Origin: Sulfurovum sp.
GTDB lineage: Bacteria > Campylobacterota > Campylobacteria > Campylobacterales > Sulfurovaceae
DNA: 5,916 bases
NCBI GenBank assembly: GCA_024763575.1
Contig: JANTFF010000056.1
Span: 1-5,916, forward strand
Reading direction: 5' to 3'
In this document: positions 1 through 5,916 of the stretch, in pieces
Numbering within the stretch: position 1 is the stretch's first letter
How the letters are laid out: each line of letters starts with the position of its first letter
Program-made: the position numbers and the translations under genes
The notes under the pieces: generated by a model
What the model was told of the DNA's origin: nothing
Database searches by the model: none
What the model saw: only the letters and a program-made list of their open reading frames with translations

Positions 1-31
1 AACAGATAGGTAACAAAGCTCTATTTTTCAT
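1..31 (-). CDS. Possible start of a divergent gene, cut by window edge
   Basis: On the - strand an ATG at 31-29 opens a frame that runs off the left edge and reads MKNRALLPIC. A basic residue followed by hydrophobic ones could begin a signal peptide or membrane protein, but ten codons are too few to identify anything. It is proposed mainly because a good candidate leftward promoter lies just upstream (-10 at 76-71), which would leave an untranslated leader of roughly 33 nt. No clear Shine-Dalgarno sequence precedes the ATG. The + strand also has an open frame here (3-77), so the sequence alone does not settle the strand. Function unknown. Confidence 0.22.
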   Translation of the reverse strand, partial: MKNRALLPIC

Positions 32-70
32 TAGTTTGAGGGCTGTTTGTGTGAGCAATTTTATATTTAT

Positions 71-112
71 ATTATAATGTAAGTAAAAAATCTATAAAAA
101 AATATCTAAAAA
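71..112 (-). promoter_or_regulatory. Candidate leftward promoter with phased T-tracts
   Basis: Read on the - strand, a perfect TATAAT (76 to 71) is preceded by three T-runs, seen as A-runs at 85-90, 96-102 and 108-112 on the + strand. Their centres are about 11 bp apart, close to one helical turn. Periodic T-rich stretches in place of a -35 box are described for the main sigma factor promoters of Campylobacter and Helicobacter. Transcription would start near position 64 and run leftward. A TATAAT also reads on the + strand at 73-78, but the upstream T-tracts are on the leftward side. Confidence 0.42.
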
Positions 113-124
113 TGTGTCATAATT

Positions 125-169
125 TATAATTACTATAATTAAATTAGAATTTTCCCAATAGTAATTATA
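125..169. promoter_or_regulatory. 12-bp inverted repeat, candidate operator upstream of acpP
   Basis: TATAATTACTAT (125-136) and ATAGTAATTATA (158-169) are perfect reverse complements separated by 21 nt. The hexamer TAATTA occurs three times in the block (127-132, 136-141, 162-167). Relative to a start near 199, the block spans about -74 to -30, so the right arm reaches the usual -35 zone. This placement suits a dimeric regulator or looping, but the very AT-rich context makes chance possible. No known regulator is recognised. Confidence 0.33.
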
Positions 170-183
170 TTTTAGAATTTTTT

Positions 184-192
184 TGCTATACT
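184..192 (+). promoter_or_regulatory. acpP operon promoter, extended -10
   Basis: TGCTATACT gives an extended -10 (TG at 184-185, TATACT at 187-192) directly after a T-rich run (170-184). There is no convincing -35 box, which is common in Campylobacterota. The start would fall near 199, leaving a leader of about 28 nt with AGGAG at 216-220 before the acpP ATG. It is the best promoter-like site on the + strand ahead of the fatty-acid genes. Confidence 0.55.
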
Positions 193-226
193 TACGAGCA
201 TAAATTTAAACGATTAGGAGAGTGTC

Positions 227-460
227 ATGGCACTATTTGATGAAGTAAAAGAGGTAGTTGTAGAACAACTAAATGTTAGTCCCGATGAAGTTAAAGAAGA
301 ATCTAAGTTTGTAGAAGACCTTGGAGCAGATAGTTTAGATGTAGTTGAACTCGTAATGGCACTAGAAGAGAAGTTCGATATTGAAATTCCTGATGAAGAT
401 GCTGAAAATATTACAACTGTAGCAGATGCAATTAAATTTATTGAAAATATTCAAGCATAG
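227..460 (+). CDS. acpP: Acyl carrier protein
   Basis: Small acidic cytoplasmic protein that carries acyl chains as thioesters on a 4'-phosphopantetheine arm during type II fatty acid synthesis. It also supplies acyl groups for phospholipid and lipid A synthesis. The 77 residues match the family length. The attachment motif is [11 protein letters not shown], with the modified serine at S36; the recognition helix [12 protein letters not shown] follows, and acidic residues dominate throughout. The ATG start has AGGAG at 216-220, six bases upstream, and the N-terminus MALFDEVK is normal for the family. It is the first gene of an acpP-fabF-accA cluster, with an extended -10 promoter in front and a GC-rich hairpin behind. 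fabG, a frequent upstream neighbour of acpP in bacteria, is not adjacent here. Identification is secure. Confidence 0.97.
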   Translation: MALFDEVKEVVVEQLNVSPDEVKEESKFVEDLGADSLDVVELVMALEEKFDIEIPDEDAENITTVADAIKFIENIQA

Positions 461-478
461 TTTAAATATTATGTAAAT

Positions 479-499
479 CCCCCCAATTGGGGGTTATTG
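479..499 (+). terminator. Hairpin after acpP, probable partial terminator
   Basis: CCCCCAATTGGGGG (480-493) is a perfect palindrome starting 19 nt after the acpP stop. It forms a five-GC-pair stem over an AATT loop and is followed by TTATT, and a little later by another T-run at 506-510. The T-tract is weak and interrupted, so partial termination or 3'-end protection of acpP mRNA is more likely than a full stop. Either would raise acpP transcript above fabF-accA. This is the only strongly GC-rich stretch in the intergenic region. Confidence 0.6.
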
Positions 500-543
500 G
501 ATATATTTTTGAATATATTATGATATATTTTGATATATATCTT
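500..543 (+). promoter_or_regulatory. AT-repeat spacer, possible fabF promoter
   Basis: This spacer is almost only A and T apart from single Gs, and repeats GATATAT at 500, 522 and 532. It contains an inverted repeat of AATATAT (512-518) with ATATATT (523-529). Several -10-like hexamers are present (TATTAT at 516-521, TATGAT at 519-524), so a second promoter for fabF-accA is possible and would fit the hairpin just upstream. No single site stands out and no -35 box is visible, so this is a weak call. Confidence 0.28.
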
Positions 544-550
544 AGAAAAC

Positions 551-555
551 AGGAG
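551..555 (+). promoter_or_regulatory. Ribosome binding site fixing the fabF GTG start
   Basis: AGGAG ends five bases before GTG at 561-563. It supports GTG as the real start, and translation from it gives MKRVVVTGLGM, the normal beginning of FabF. Confidence 0.8.
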
Positions 556-560
556 ATAGT

Positions 561-1778
561 GTGAAAAGAGTAGTAGTAACAGGTCTAGGCATGATTAATA
601 GTGTCGGACAAGACAAAGAGACATCATTCTCTGCAATTTTGGATGGTAAATGTGGTATCAAAACAGTTGAGCTTTTTGATATTGAGAAGTTTTCTGTCAA
701 GATTGCAGGAGAGATTGTTGGATTTGATCCAAGCGAAGTTATGGATGCTAAAGAGGTAAAAAAAGCTGATAGATTTATACAATTAGGTCTAAAAGCTGCA
801 AAAGAGGCAATGGATGATGCTAATTTTGGTGATAATATAGACCATGAAAGATTTGGTGTATCATCTGCTTCAGGTATTGGTGGATTACCAAATATAGAAA
901 AAAACTCTATTATTTGTGAAAATAGAGGTCCTAGACGAATATCTCCATTTTTTATTCCTTCATCTTTGGTTAATATGTTGGGTGGTTTTGTATCCATTGC
1001 ACATAAACTCAAAGGTCCAAACTTATCTTCTGTAACAGCTTGTGCTGCTGGAACTCATGCTATTTCAGAAGCCACCAAAACTATTATGCTAGGTGGTGCT
1101 GATAAAATGTTAGTAATTGGTGCAGAGTCTGCTATATGTGGTGCAGGTATTGGTGGATTTGCTTCAATGAAGGCACTTAGTACTAATAATGACAACCCAA
1201 CAGAGTCTTCAAGACCATTTGATGCTAATAGAAATGGATTTGTTATGGGTGAGGGTGCAGGAGCTTTGGTACTAGAAGAGTATGAGAGTGCTATGGCAAG
1301 AGGAGCTAGAATATATGCTGAAGTGATTGGATTTGGAGAGAGTGGTGATGCAAATCATATCACTACTCCTGTAATGGATGGACCTCTACGAGCTATAAAG
1401 GCTGCTCTAAATATGGCAGGTGATGTAAAAGTTGATTATATCAATGCACATGGAACTAGTACACCTGCTAATGATAAAAATGAGACAATGGCTATCAAAG
1501 AGGCATTTGGTGGCAAAGATAACTGTCCACCTGTTAGTTCTATCAAAGGTCAAATCGGACACTGTTTAGGAGCTGCTGGAGCGATTGAGGCAATTATATC
1601 TATTATGGCAATGCGTGATGGTAAATTACCACCAACTATTAATTACACTACACCTGATGAAAATTGTGATTTGGATTATGTCCCTAATGTTGCAAGAGAT
1701 GCCGAGCTAAATGTTGTAATGAGTAACTCATTTGGGTTTGGTGGAACAAATGGAGTTGTAATCTTCAAAAAAATATAA
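561..1778 (+). CDS. fabF: 3-oxoacyl-[acyl-carrier-protein] synthase II (FabF)
   Basis: Cytoplasmic beta-ketoacyl-ACP synthase that elongates acyl-ACP by condensing it with malonyl-ACP, releasing CO2. It is a thiolase-fold enzyme, normally a homodimer. The 405 residues are close to the E. coli FabF length and align end to end from memory, from VVVTGLGM at the N-terminus to NSFGFGGTNG near the C-terminus. The catalytic triad is visible: C161 in TACAAG, H297 in NAHGTSTPA and H334 in GQIGHCLGAAGA, with the conserved lysine K329 in SSIKG. The start is GTG with AGGAG five bases upstream. Cys-His-His and the FabF-like sequence exclude FabH (Cys-His-Asn), and FabF fits better than FabB. It lies 100 bp after acpP, its partner, and 9 bp before accA, so cotranscription with accA is likely. 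No defects seen. Confidence 0.96.
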   Translation: MKRVVVTGLGMINSVGQDKETSFSAILDGKCGIKTVELFDIEKFSVKIAGEIVGFDPSEVMDAKEVKKADRFIQLGLKAAKEAMDDANFGDNIDHERFGVSSASGIGGLPNIEKNSIICENRGPRRISPFFIPSSLVNMLGGFVSIAHKLKGPNLSSVTACAAGTHAISEATKTIMLGGADKMLVIGAESAICGAGIGGFASMKALSTNNDNPTESSRPFDANRNGFVMGEGAGALVLEEYESAMARGARIYAEVIGFGESGDANHITTPVMDGPLRAIKAALNMAGDVKVDYINAHGTSTPANDKNETMAIKEAFGGKDNCPPVSSIKGQIGHCLGAAGAIEAIISIMAMRDGKLPPTINYTTPDENCDLDYVPNVARDAELNVVMSNSFGFGGTNGVVIFKKI

Positions 1779-1787
1779 GGTCGTTAT

Positions 1788-2735
1788 ATGGCAACATACC
1801 TAGAGTTTGAAAAAAAAATAGAGCAAATTCAACAAGATATTGATTCTGCTAGAGCAAGAGATGATAAGTTTGCTTTGGAATCATTTCAAAAAGATTTAGA
1901 TAAAGAGATTACTAAAACTTTTGGCTCTTTAAGTGATTATCAAAAGCTACAACTAGCAAGACACCCAGACCGTCCTTATGCGTTGGATTATATCCGTTTC
2001 ATACTAGAAGATGCGTATGAAATTCATGGGGATAGAGCTTTCCGTGATGACCCAGCGATATTATGTTATATGGGTTATATAGATGGTCAAAAGACTATGG
2101 TTATTGGTGAACAAAAGGGTAGAGGAACTAAACATAAACTTAGAAGAAATTTTGGTATGCCAAACCCTGAAGGGTATAGAAAAGCACTTAGAGCTGTAAG
2201 ACTTGCTGAAAAGTTTAATATCCCTGTACTATTTCTAATAGACACCCCAGGTGCATATCCAGGGCTTGGAGCAGAAGAGAGAGGTCAAAGTGAAGCCATT
2301 GCCAAAAATCTTTTTGAATTTACCAATATCAAAGTACCTATGATTTCAATAGTAATTGGAGAAGGTGGTAGTGGTGGTGCATTGGCTATTGGAGTATCTG
2401 ATAAACTAGCAATGATGCGTTATTCAGTCTTTGCAGTAATTTCACCAGAAGGGTGTGCAGCTATTTTATGGAATGACCCTAAAAAAGTAGAACAGGCTAG
2501 TAATGCACTTAAAATTACGCCTAATTCTTTACTAGAACATGGTTTGATTGATGATGTATTAGATGAACCATTAATTGGAGCTCATAGAGATAAAAAAATA
2601 TCAGCCGAAGTTGTAAAAGATTATTTTTTGAAAAATATAAAAGAGCTTAAAGAGTTATCTATAGAAGAGATGTTAAATCAGAGATATAATAGATTGACTT
2701 CTATTGGAGCTTATTCTGAAGCAGAACAAGAGTAG
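1788..2735 (+). CDS. accA: Acetyl-CoA carboxylase carboxyltransferase subunit alpha
   Basis: Alpha half of the carboxyltransferase that, with AccD, moves the carboxyl group from biotinyl-BCCP to acetyl-CoA to give malonyl-CoA, the committed step of fatty acid synthesis. It acts in the cytoplasm as an alpha2-beta2 complex. The 315 residues compare with about 319 in E. coli AccA. An N-terminal helical part (about 1-60) is followed by [13 protein letters not shown] and a crotonase-fold core containing IDTPGAYPG (151-159) and the glycine-rich oxyanion loop [12 protein letters not shown] (191-202), then [11 protein letters not shown]. The ATG follows the fabF stop by 9 bp, and its TAAGG ribosome binding site (1776-1780) overlaps that stop, suggesting translational coupling. 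accD, accB and accC are not in the window. The stop codon lies inside an inverted repeat shared with the convergent gene. Identification is secure. Confidence 0.97.
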   Translation: MATYLEFEKKIEQIQQDIDSARARDDKFALESFQKDLDKEITKTFGSLSDYQKLQLARHPDRPYALDYIRFILEDAYEIHGDRAFRDDPAILCYMGYIDGQKTMVIGEQKGRGTKHKLRRNFGMPNPEGYRKALRAVRLAEKFNIPVLFLIDTPGAYPGLGAEERGQSEAIAKNLFEFTNIKVPMISIVIGEGGSGGALAIGVSDKLAMMRYSVFAVISPEGCAAILWNDPKKVEQASNALKITPNSLLEHGLIDDVLDEPLIGAHRDKKISAEVVKDYFLKNIKELKELSIEEMLNQRYNRLTSIGAYSEAEQE

Positions 2736-2751
2736 TTATATTACTCTTGTT
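2725..2751. terminator. Inverted repeat shared by two convergent stop codons
   Basis: AACAAGAGTA (2725-2734) and TACTCTTGTT (2742-2751) form a perfect 10-bp stem with a seven-base loop. The accA stop (2733-2735) is in the left arm and loop edge, and the opposing gene's stop (2752-2750) is at the right arm's outer end. Its position suits a bidirectional terminator for the two convergent genes. Neither side has a U-tract longer than two bases and the stem is not GC-rich, so efficiency is doubtful. Confidence 0.5.
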
Positions 2752-5680
2752 ATTGCTCACTATAATGTAGCTTAACCCCTTCATCAGTCATTACGAACCC
2801 AGTAATCTGTATCTTGCCCTCATGTACCATATTATGATGTCTTTTACATAAAGGAATTAGGTTGTATTTATGGTTTTTGTCCATAGTTCCAATCTTGCCA
2901 CTACTATTTGCCATTTTTTGAGGGATTATATGGTGAATATCCTCTACTACCTCATCACACAATGCACATTTGGTTAGATATAGATTTTTGTTGTATCTAC
3001 TTCTTTTTTTCTGTTTTAATGTTTTGAGTTCAGATTTATTACCTATAATTGACTCTCTGATAGTATAAGCATTTTTCAAAAAAAACTCATCCATATGTAG
3101 AGACTTGGCAAACTCTAATCCATAGAGTGAACTACCCATACCAAGTTGTAACTCTCTATTATATATTAGTCTATCACTACTCTCATCATATTTAACCCCT
3201 AAATGCAAAAATATAAGCTCTTTGATATTTTGTAGCTGTTCTATATTTTTGAGTTGGTGCAAATGGGTTGCAAATATAAAATGAGCATCAATATCTAGTA
3301 GTTTTAGTATAGCTCCTGATACTATGGCTAAACCTGATTCAGTCTCTGTTCCTTGTGAAATCTCATCTCCTAAAATCAAGCTATTTGTTCCTGCTCTATT
3401 AAATATATTTTTAAGCTCCATCATCTCCACAGAAAAAGTAGATAACCCTTTATATAGATTATCTTTTGATACAATTCTAGTAAATAACTTATCATACATA
3501 CTAAACTTCATCTCTACAGCAGGAACAAAAAAACCAGCTTGAGCTAATATTACAGATAGACCTATACTTTTCATTAGTGAAGATTTACCAGAAGAGTTTA
3601 TACCATACAATAGTACTCCATTTACAGCATTACCATCACTAGCATTACGAGTTATATGGTTATGCTCTGTTTTTATCCCTTCTCCTAGATATATATCATT
3701 GGGTACATATATACCACTATTTTCATTGGCTTCTATAATAGGGTGTCTAAGCCCTATAGCCTCATATCCATTACCCTCTACAATTATAGGGCGAGTAAGT
3801 TGCATTTTTTTTGCACATTTTGCATTGGATATAGCCACATCAATATTGGCAACAAATGATATAATCTCATTAAGTAGATGTGAAAACCTCTTATCTAACT
3901 CATCTAAACTTTTAATATAACGCTCTTTTACTAATGCTACTAGTTTAACTTGATTACTCTCATAAGTTTGGGTTATCTGTTCAAATAGTTTAGAGTTTAT
4001 TTTTACACTATTTTTGAGCCGTTTATAGTGAAAATCTTTGAAAAAGTGGTGAGTATCCTCTATAGTAACAAATGACTCTTTTAACTCTTTTTCTATCATA
4101 GTAAATCTATTTTTGGTTAGATTAATACTAAATCCCTCACTTTCCAAATAACCAATATCAGCATATCCACTTTTTGAGCTATTTTTAATCTGTTTAGCCT
4201 CTACTATACTGTCTATATGAGTTATGACTTGCTCTAGTTTACCTATCTCATCTTTTTGATTTTGTAAAAGTGTATCAATATTTGGATATACTCCATATCG
4301 GAATATATTATCATCTATCTGTTCTATACGAAATTTGGAACAGATATTCAAATCAAATGTATCTATAAGATATTTACGAAACTCTTCAATCTTATCATCT
4401 AGCTTACTATCATACTCTATACTATCTTGTTTACAATCTTTGAGTAGTTTAGCTATAGCATAGAGTGACATACTAATATATGTTAACTCCATAGGATGAA
4501 GCTTTTGTAGTTTAAGTCGTCTTGATATTCTCTCTAAATCATATATATTTTTGAGATGTGTATCATATTTATCACTTCGCTCTATTAGTTTTTCAGCCAA
4601 ATCATATCTAGCTTCTAATATCTCTTTATCTATAATAGGTGATAACAGTCTCTCTTTTAGTAATCGCTTCCCAAAGGCTGTAGAGGTTTTATCTATTAAT
4701 CTTAGTAGTGTAAGTTCTGAACTATCCCTAGATATAACTCCTAACTGCTCTAATGCATTATTACCAAGATACAAATAACGACTTGCACCCAAAAATATAG
4801 GTCTATTCATTTTGGCTATTATTAGCTCATCATGTTCTATAATAAACTCAATCAATATAGCCAAAGATTCTGTAGTATAAGGGTGTCTTTCTAAATCAAG
4901 ATACTCAATAGCCGATAAAAATGAGTTTATCTGATATACTCTAGCAAAAAGCTCATTTTGATAATCTATTTTGCACCTAGAACTATTAAAAGAGGTGTGA
5001 TATTGATTAAGCTCCAAATAGTTACTTATCCACTCTTTATCTATTTTATTATTATCTAGTGTAACTATTATTTCAGCTGTATTATAGGTCTGAAGTAGAT
5101 TAAATAGCTCATCAAGTGCATAAGTTTTATCATCTCTAGTTGAGTGCATCTCATTAATTATAGTTTTGCCTGTAGTCACATCAATAGCACTATATCCAAC
5201 TGAATAAATCCCTTGGTTCTCATCAACTATAAATGATACAATATTGTTTTCGCTACTCTCTGTTTGATACTCAAAGTTAGTACCAGGTGAGATAATATTG
5301 GATATATATCTAGTAATTTTAGGAGGTGTACCTTTTTGTTTGACCATAATAATAGTATATTTTTTGGTACTAATAAGTCTAGCTATATATCTCTCTATAG
5401 ATACAGTAGGCACACCTGCAAGTAGAGGGTTTTTGATAGAATTTTCTAGTATATTTTTGTTTTTGCGAGTTAGTTGGATATTAAGTAATTGGGCTATCTC
5501 TTTGGCTTTACCAATTTTGAGTTCATCATTATTAACCTCATAAAGCTCAAAAAAACTACCTATCTCTATAAGTATAATAGTGTTATCTCCATACTTATTT
5601 TCAAAATATGTTTGAAGTTCAAAATATAATTCAGTAAGTAGTTTACCTTTGGTATTTAAAATCTTTGATGCTTGTTCCAA
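2750..5680 (-). CDS. MutS7-type mismatch-binding ATPase with C-terminal HNH nuclease
   Basis: Large MutS-family protein, predicted to bind mismatched DNA, clamp it using ATP and cut it with its own nuclease domain. Visible order: mismatch-recognition domain I (about 1-130) with the F-x-E motif as F43-F-E45 in GSFFELYE; connector domain II (about 145-270); lever and clamp domains (about 295-620); ATPase domain V (about 640-880) with Walker A GINSSGKS (693-700), STFSVEM, Walker B LILGDE (D772, E773) and ATH (H806); a short basic linker ([10 protein letters not shown]); then a zinc-type HNH domain with C905/C908, HHIIP from H916, N940, C945, H948/H949 and H953. All key residues are present, so it looks active. 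The combination of full MutS plus HNH matches MutS7, known from Campylobacterota, octocoral mitochondria (mtMutS) and some giant viruses. The start is TTG, with an in-frame TAA two codons upstream. Base composition looks more AT-rich than the fab genes. Substrate and phenotype are inferred. Confidence 0.9.
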   Translation of the reverse strand: MEQASKILNTKGKLLTELYFELQTYFENKYGDNTIILIEIGSFFELYEVNNDELKIGKAKEIAQLLNIQLTRKNKNILENSIKNPLLAGVPTVSIERYIARLISTKKYTIIMVKQKGTPPKITRYISNIISPGTNFEYQTESSENNIVSFIVDENQGIYSVGYSAIDVTTGKTIINEMHSTRDDKTYALDELFNLLQTYNTAEIIVTLDNNKIDKEWISNYLELNQYHTSFNSSRCKIDYQNELFARVYQINSFLSAIEYLDLERHPYTTESLAILIEFIIEHDELIIAKMNRPIFLGASRYLYLGNNALEQLGVISRDSSELTLLRLIDKTSTAFGKRLLKERLLSPIIDKEILEARYDLAEKLIERSDKYDTHLKNIYDLERISRRLKLQKLHPMELTYISMSLYAIAKLLKDCKQDSIEYDSKLDDKIEEFRKYLIDTFDLNICSKFRIEQIDDNIFRYGVYPNIDTLLQNQKDEIGKLEQVITHIDSIVEAKQIKNSSKSGYADIGYLESEGFSINLTKNRFTMIEKELKESFVTIEDTHHFFKDFHYKRLKNSVKINSKLFEQITQTYESNQVKLVALVKERYIKSLDELDKRFSHLLNEIISFVANIDVAISNAKCAKKMQLTRPIIVEGNGYEAIGLRHPIIEANENSGIYVPNDIYLGEGIKTEHNHITRNASDGNAVNGVLLYGINSSGKSSLMKSIGLSVILAQAGFFVPAVEMKFSMYDKLFTRIVSKDNLYKGLSTFSVEMMELKNIFNRAGTNSLILGDEISQGTETESGLAIVSGAILKLLDIDAHFIFATHLHQLKNIEQLQNIKELIFLHLGVKYDESSDRLIYNRELQLGMGSSLYGLEFAKSLHMDEFFLKNAYTIRESIIGNKSELKTLKQKKRSRYNKNLYLTKCALCDEVVEDIHHIIPQKMANSSGKIGTMDKNHKYNLIPLCKRHHNMVHEGKIQITGFVMTDEGVKLHYSEQ

Positions 5681-5687
5681 CTGTTAG

Positions 5688-5692
5688 CCTAG
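5688..5692 (-). promoter_or_regulatory. Weak ribosome binding site before the TTG start
   Basis: On the - strand CTAGG lies seven bases upstream of TTG at 5680-5678. The match to Shine-Dalgarno is poor. An in-frame TAA sits just before the TTG, at 5686-5684, so no longer protein is possible. The next methionine is about residue 110, inside domain I, which would destroy the F-x-E motif. TTG is therefore the best start despite the weak site, and implies low expression. Confidence 0.45.
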
Positions 5693-5728
5693 TAGTTTGT
5701 TTTAGATTGTTATTTTAGCTATTTGATT

Positions 5729-5734
5729 ATTATA
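5729..5734 (-). promoter_or_regulatory. Candidate promoter of the mutS7-type gene
   Basis: On the - strand a perfect TATAAT (5734 to 5729) follows CAATACAC. Transcription would start near 5722, leaving a leader of about 42 nt before the TTG start. There is no recognisable -35 box. It is the only perfect -10 hexamer I see between this gene and the hairpin at 5845-5864. Confidence 0.45.
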
Positions 5735-5784
5735 GTGTATTGAAATTGATTAGTTTTATTTGTTCTTTTAATCTATATCTTCGC

Positions 5785-5880
5785 TGAAAGTTTAATACTC
5801 TCTCCTTGCAATCTCTATATTTTATCAAAAAATTTTCAAGAAAACCCCGTTCTCTAAGACGGGGATGAATTGAAAAGAGA
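5785..5880 (+). mobile_element. Possible IS200/IS605-family right end (omega-RNA-like), no transposase
   Basis: CCCCGT (5845-5850) pairs with ACGGGG (5859-5864); CT (5852-5853) can also pair with AG (5857-5858) past a bulged T, leaving a three-base CTA loop. A hairpin CCCCGTnnTCTnnGACGGGGATG closely resembles, from memory, the hairpin near the right end of IS200/IS605 and IS1341-type elements, where the TnpB guide RNA (omega RNA) ends. No tnpA or tnpB reading frame is near it; the gene to the left is mutS7 in the opposite direction. It would thus be a remnant, a stand-alone palindromic element, or the edge of something beyond the window. The left limit given is arbitrary. The competing reading is a leftward terminator (entered separately). 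Confidence 0.33.
5841..5864 (-). terminator. Hairpin followed by TTTT, alternative leftward terminator
   Basis: Read on the - strand, the six-pair GC-rich stem CCCCGT/ACGGGG runs straight into TTTTC, the standard look of a rho-independent terminator for a gene entering from the right. It would insulate mutS7 from a right-hand leftward gene that lies outside the window. This is the same hairpin as in the possible IS200/IS605 end; the two explanations are not exclusive. Confidence 0.42.
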
Positions 5881-5916
5881 CATTAAAGAGATATTCAGTA
5901 AAAAAAGAGTAAAATT

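Noticed and set aside
3..77. Open + strand frame from the left edge to TAA at 75-77, possibly the tail of an upstream gene such as fabG
   Set aside because: The translated 24 residues do not resemble the FabG C-terminus or any family I know, and the leftward promoter signal conflicts with it. It is too short to call.
542..1012. 156-codon open frame on the - strand inside fabF
   Set aside because: It lies fully antisense to a clearly identified fabF, has no recognisable motif and has no ribosome binding site support; it is a shadow frame.
2750..3030. Separate HNH endonuclease gene or homing endonuclease inserted at the mutS end
   Set aside because: The HNH domain is in frame with the ATPase domain through a short basic linker with no stop, no new start and no ribosome binding site; the fusion is typical of MutS7.
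3324..5543. Four open frames of 72-81 codons on the + strand (starting near 3324, 3699, 4551 and 5298)
   Set aside because: All lie antisense to the mutS7 gene, whose motifs are continuous across them. They read as low-complexity hydrophobic or serine-rich sequence with no family features.
5841..5864. CRISPR repeat, suggested by the GC-rich palindrome in AT-rich DNA
   Set aside because: Only one copy exists in the window; there is no regular repetition with spacers.
5735..5879. Open - strand frame of about 50 codons running through the hairpin (reads SIHPRLRERGF across the stem) to a TAA overlapping the TATAAT
   Set aside because: It has no ATG or good start and reads straight through a hairpin, so it is probably the reverse reading of a non-coding element end rather than a gene.

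Overview
The window is AT-rich and carries three fatty-acid synthesis genes on the + strand: acpP (acyl carrier protein), fabF (3-oxoacyl-ACP synthase II) and accA (acetyl-CoA carboxylase carboxyltransferase alpha subunit). They are followed by one long convergent gene on the - strand, a MutS-family protein of 976 residues with an HNH nuclease domain fused at its C-terminus. Low GC, the acpP-fabF-accA order, the ACP sequence, TATAAT-like -10 boxes behind T-rich tracts without clear -35 boxes, and a MutS7-type gene all point to Campylobacterota (the former Epsilonproteobacteria, such as Sulfurimonas, Sulfurovum or Arcobacter relatives). The genus cannot be fixed from this window.

Layout. Positions 1-226 are a regulatory region. 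It holds a candidate leftward promoter with phased A-tracts, possibly serving a divergent gene of which only about ten codons lie in the window. It also holds a 12-bp inverted repeat and an extended -10 promoter for acpP. The genes acpP (227-460), fabF (561-1778) and accA (1788-2735) follow in one direction. A GC-rich hairpin and an AT-rich spacer separate acpP from fabF, while fabF and accA are 9 bp apart. A 10-bp perfect inverted repeat overlaps both stop codons where accA and the mutS-like gene converge (2725-2751). The mutS-like gene fills 2750-5680. The last 236 bases hold its probable promoter and a conserved-looking hairpin block. That block is either the right end (omega-RNA-like end) of an IS200/IS605-family element without its genes, or a leftward terminator.

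How the genes work together. AccA forms the carboxyltransferase with AccD (not in the window) and makes malonyl-CoA. AcpP carries the growing chain, and FabF condenses malonyl-ACP with acyl-ACP. The hairpin after acpP would allow more acpP transcript than fabF-accA transcript, as expected for the abundant carrier protein.

The MutS-like gene is functionally separate. It keeps the mismatch-contact motif, the Walker A and B ATPase motifs and an intact zinc-type HNH nuclease, so it could combine mismatch recognition and DNA incision in one polypeptide. This architecture matches MutS7, known from octocoral mitochondria, some giant viruses and Campylobacterota. It is the most interesting item here, but it is not a new family. 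No tRNA, rRNA or CRISPR array was seen.
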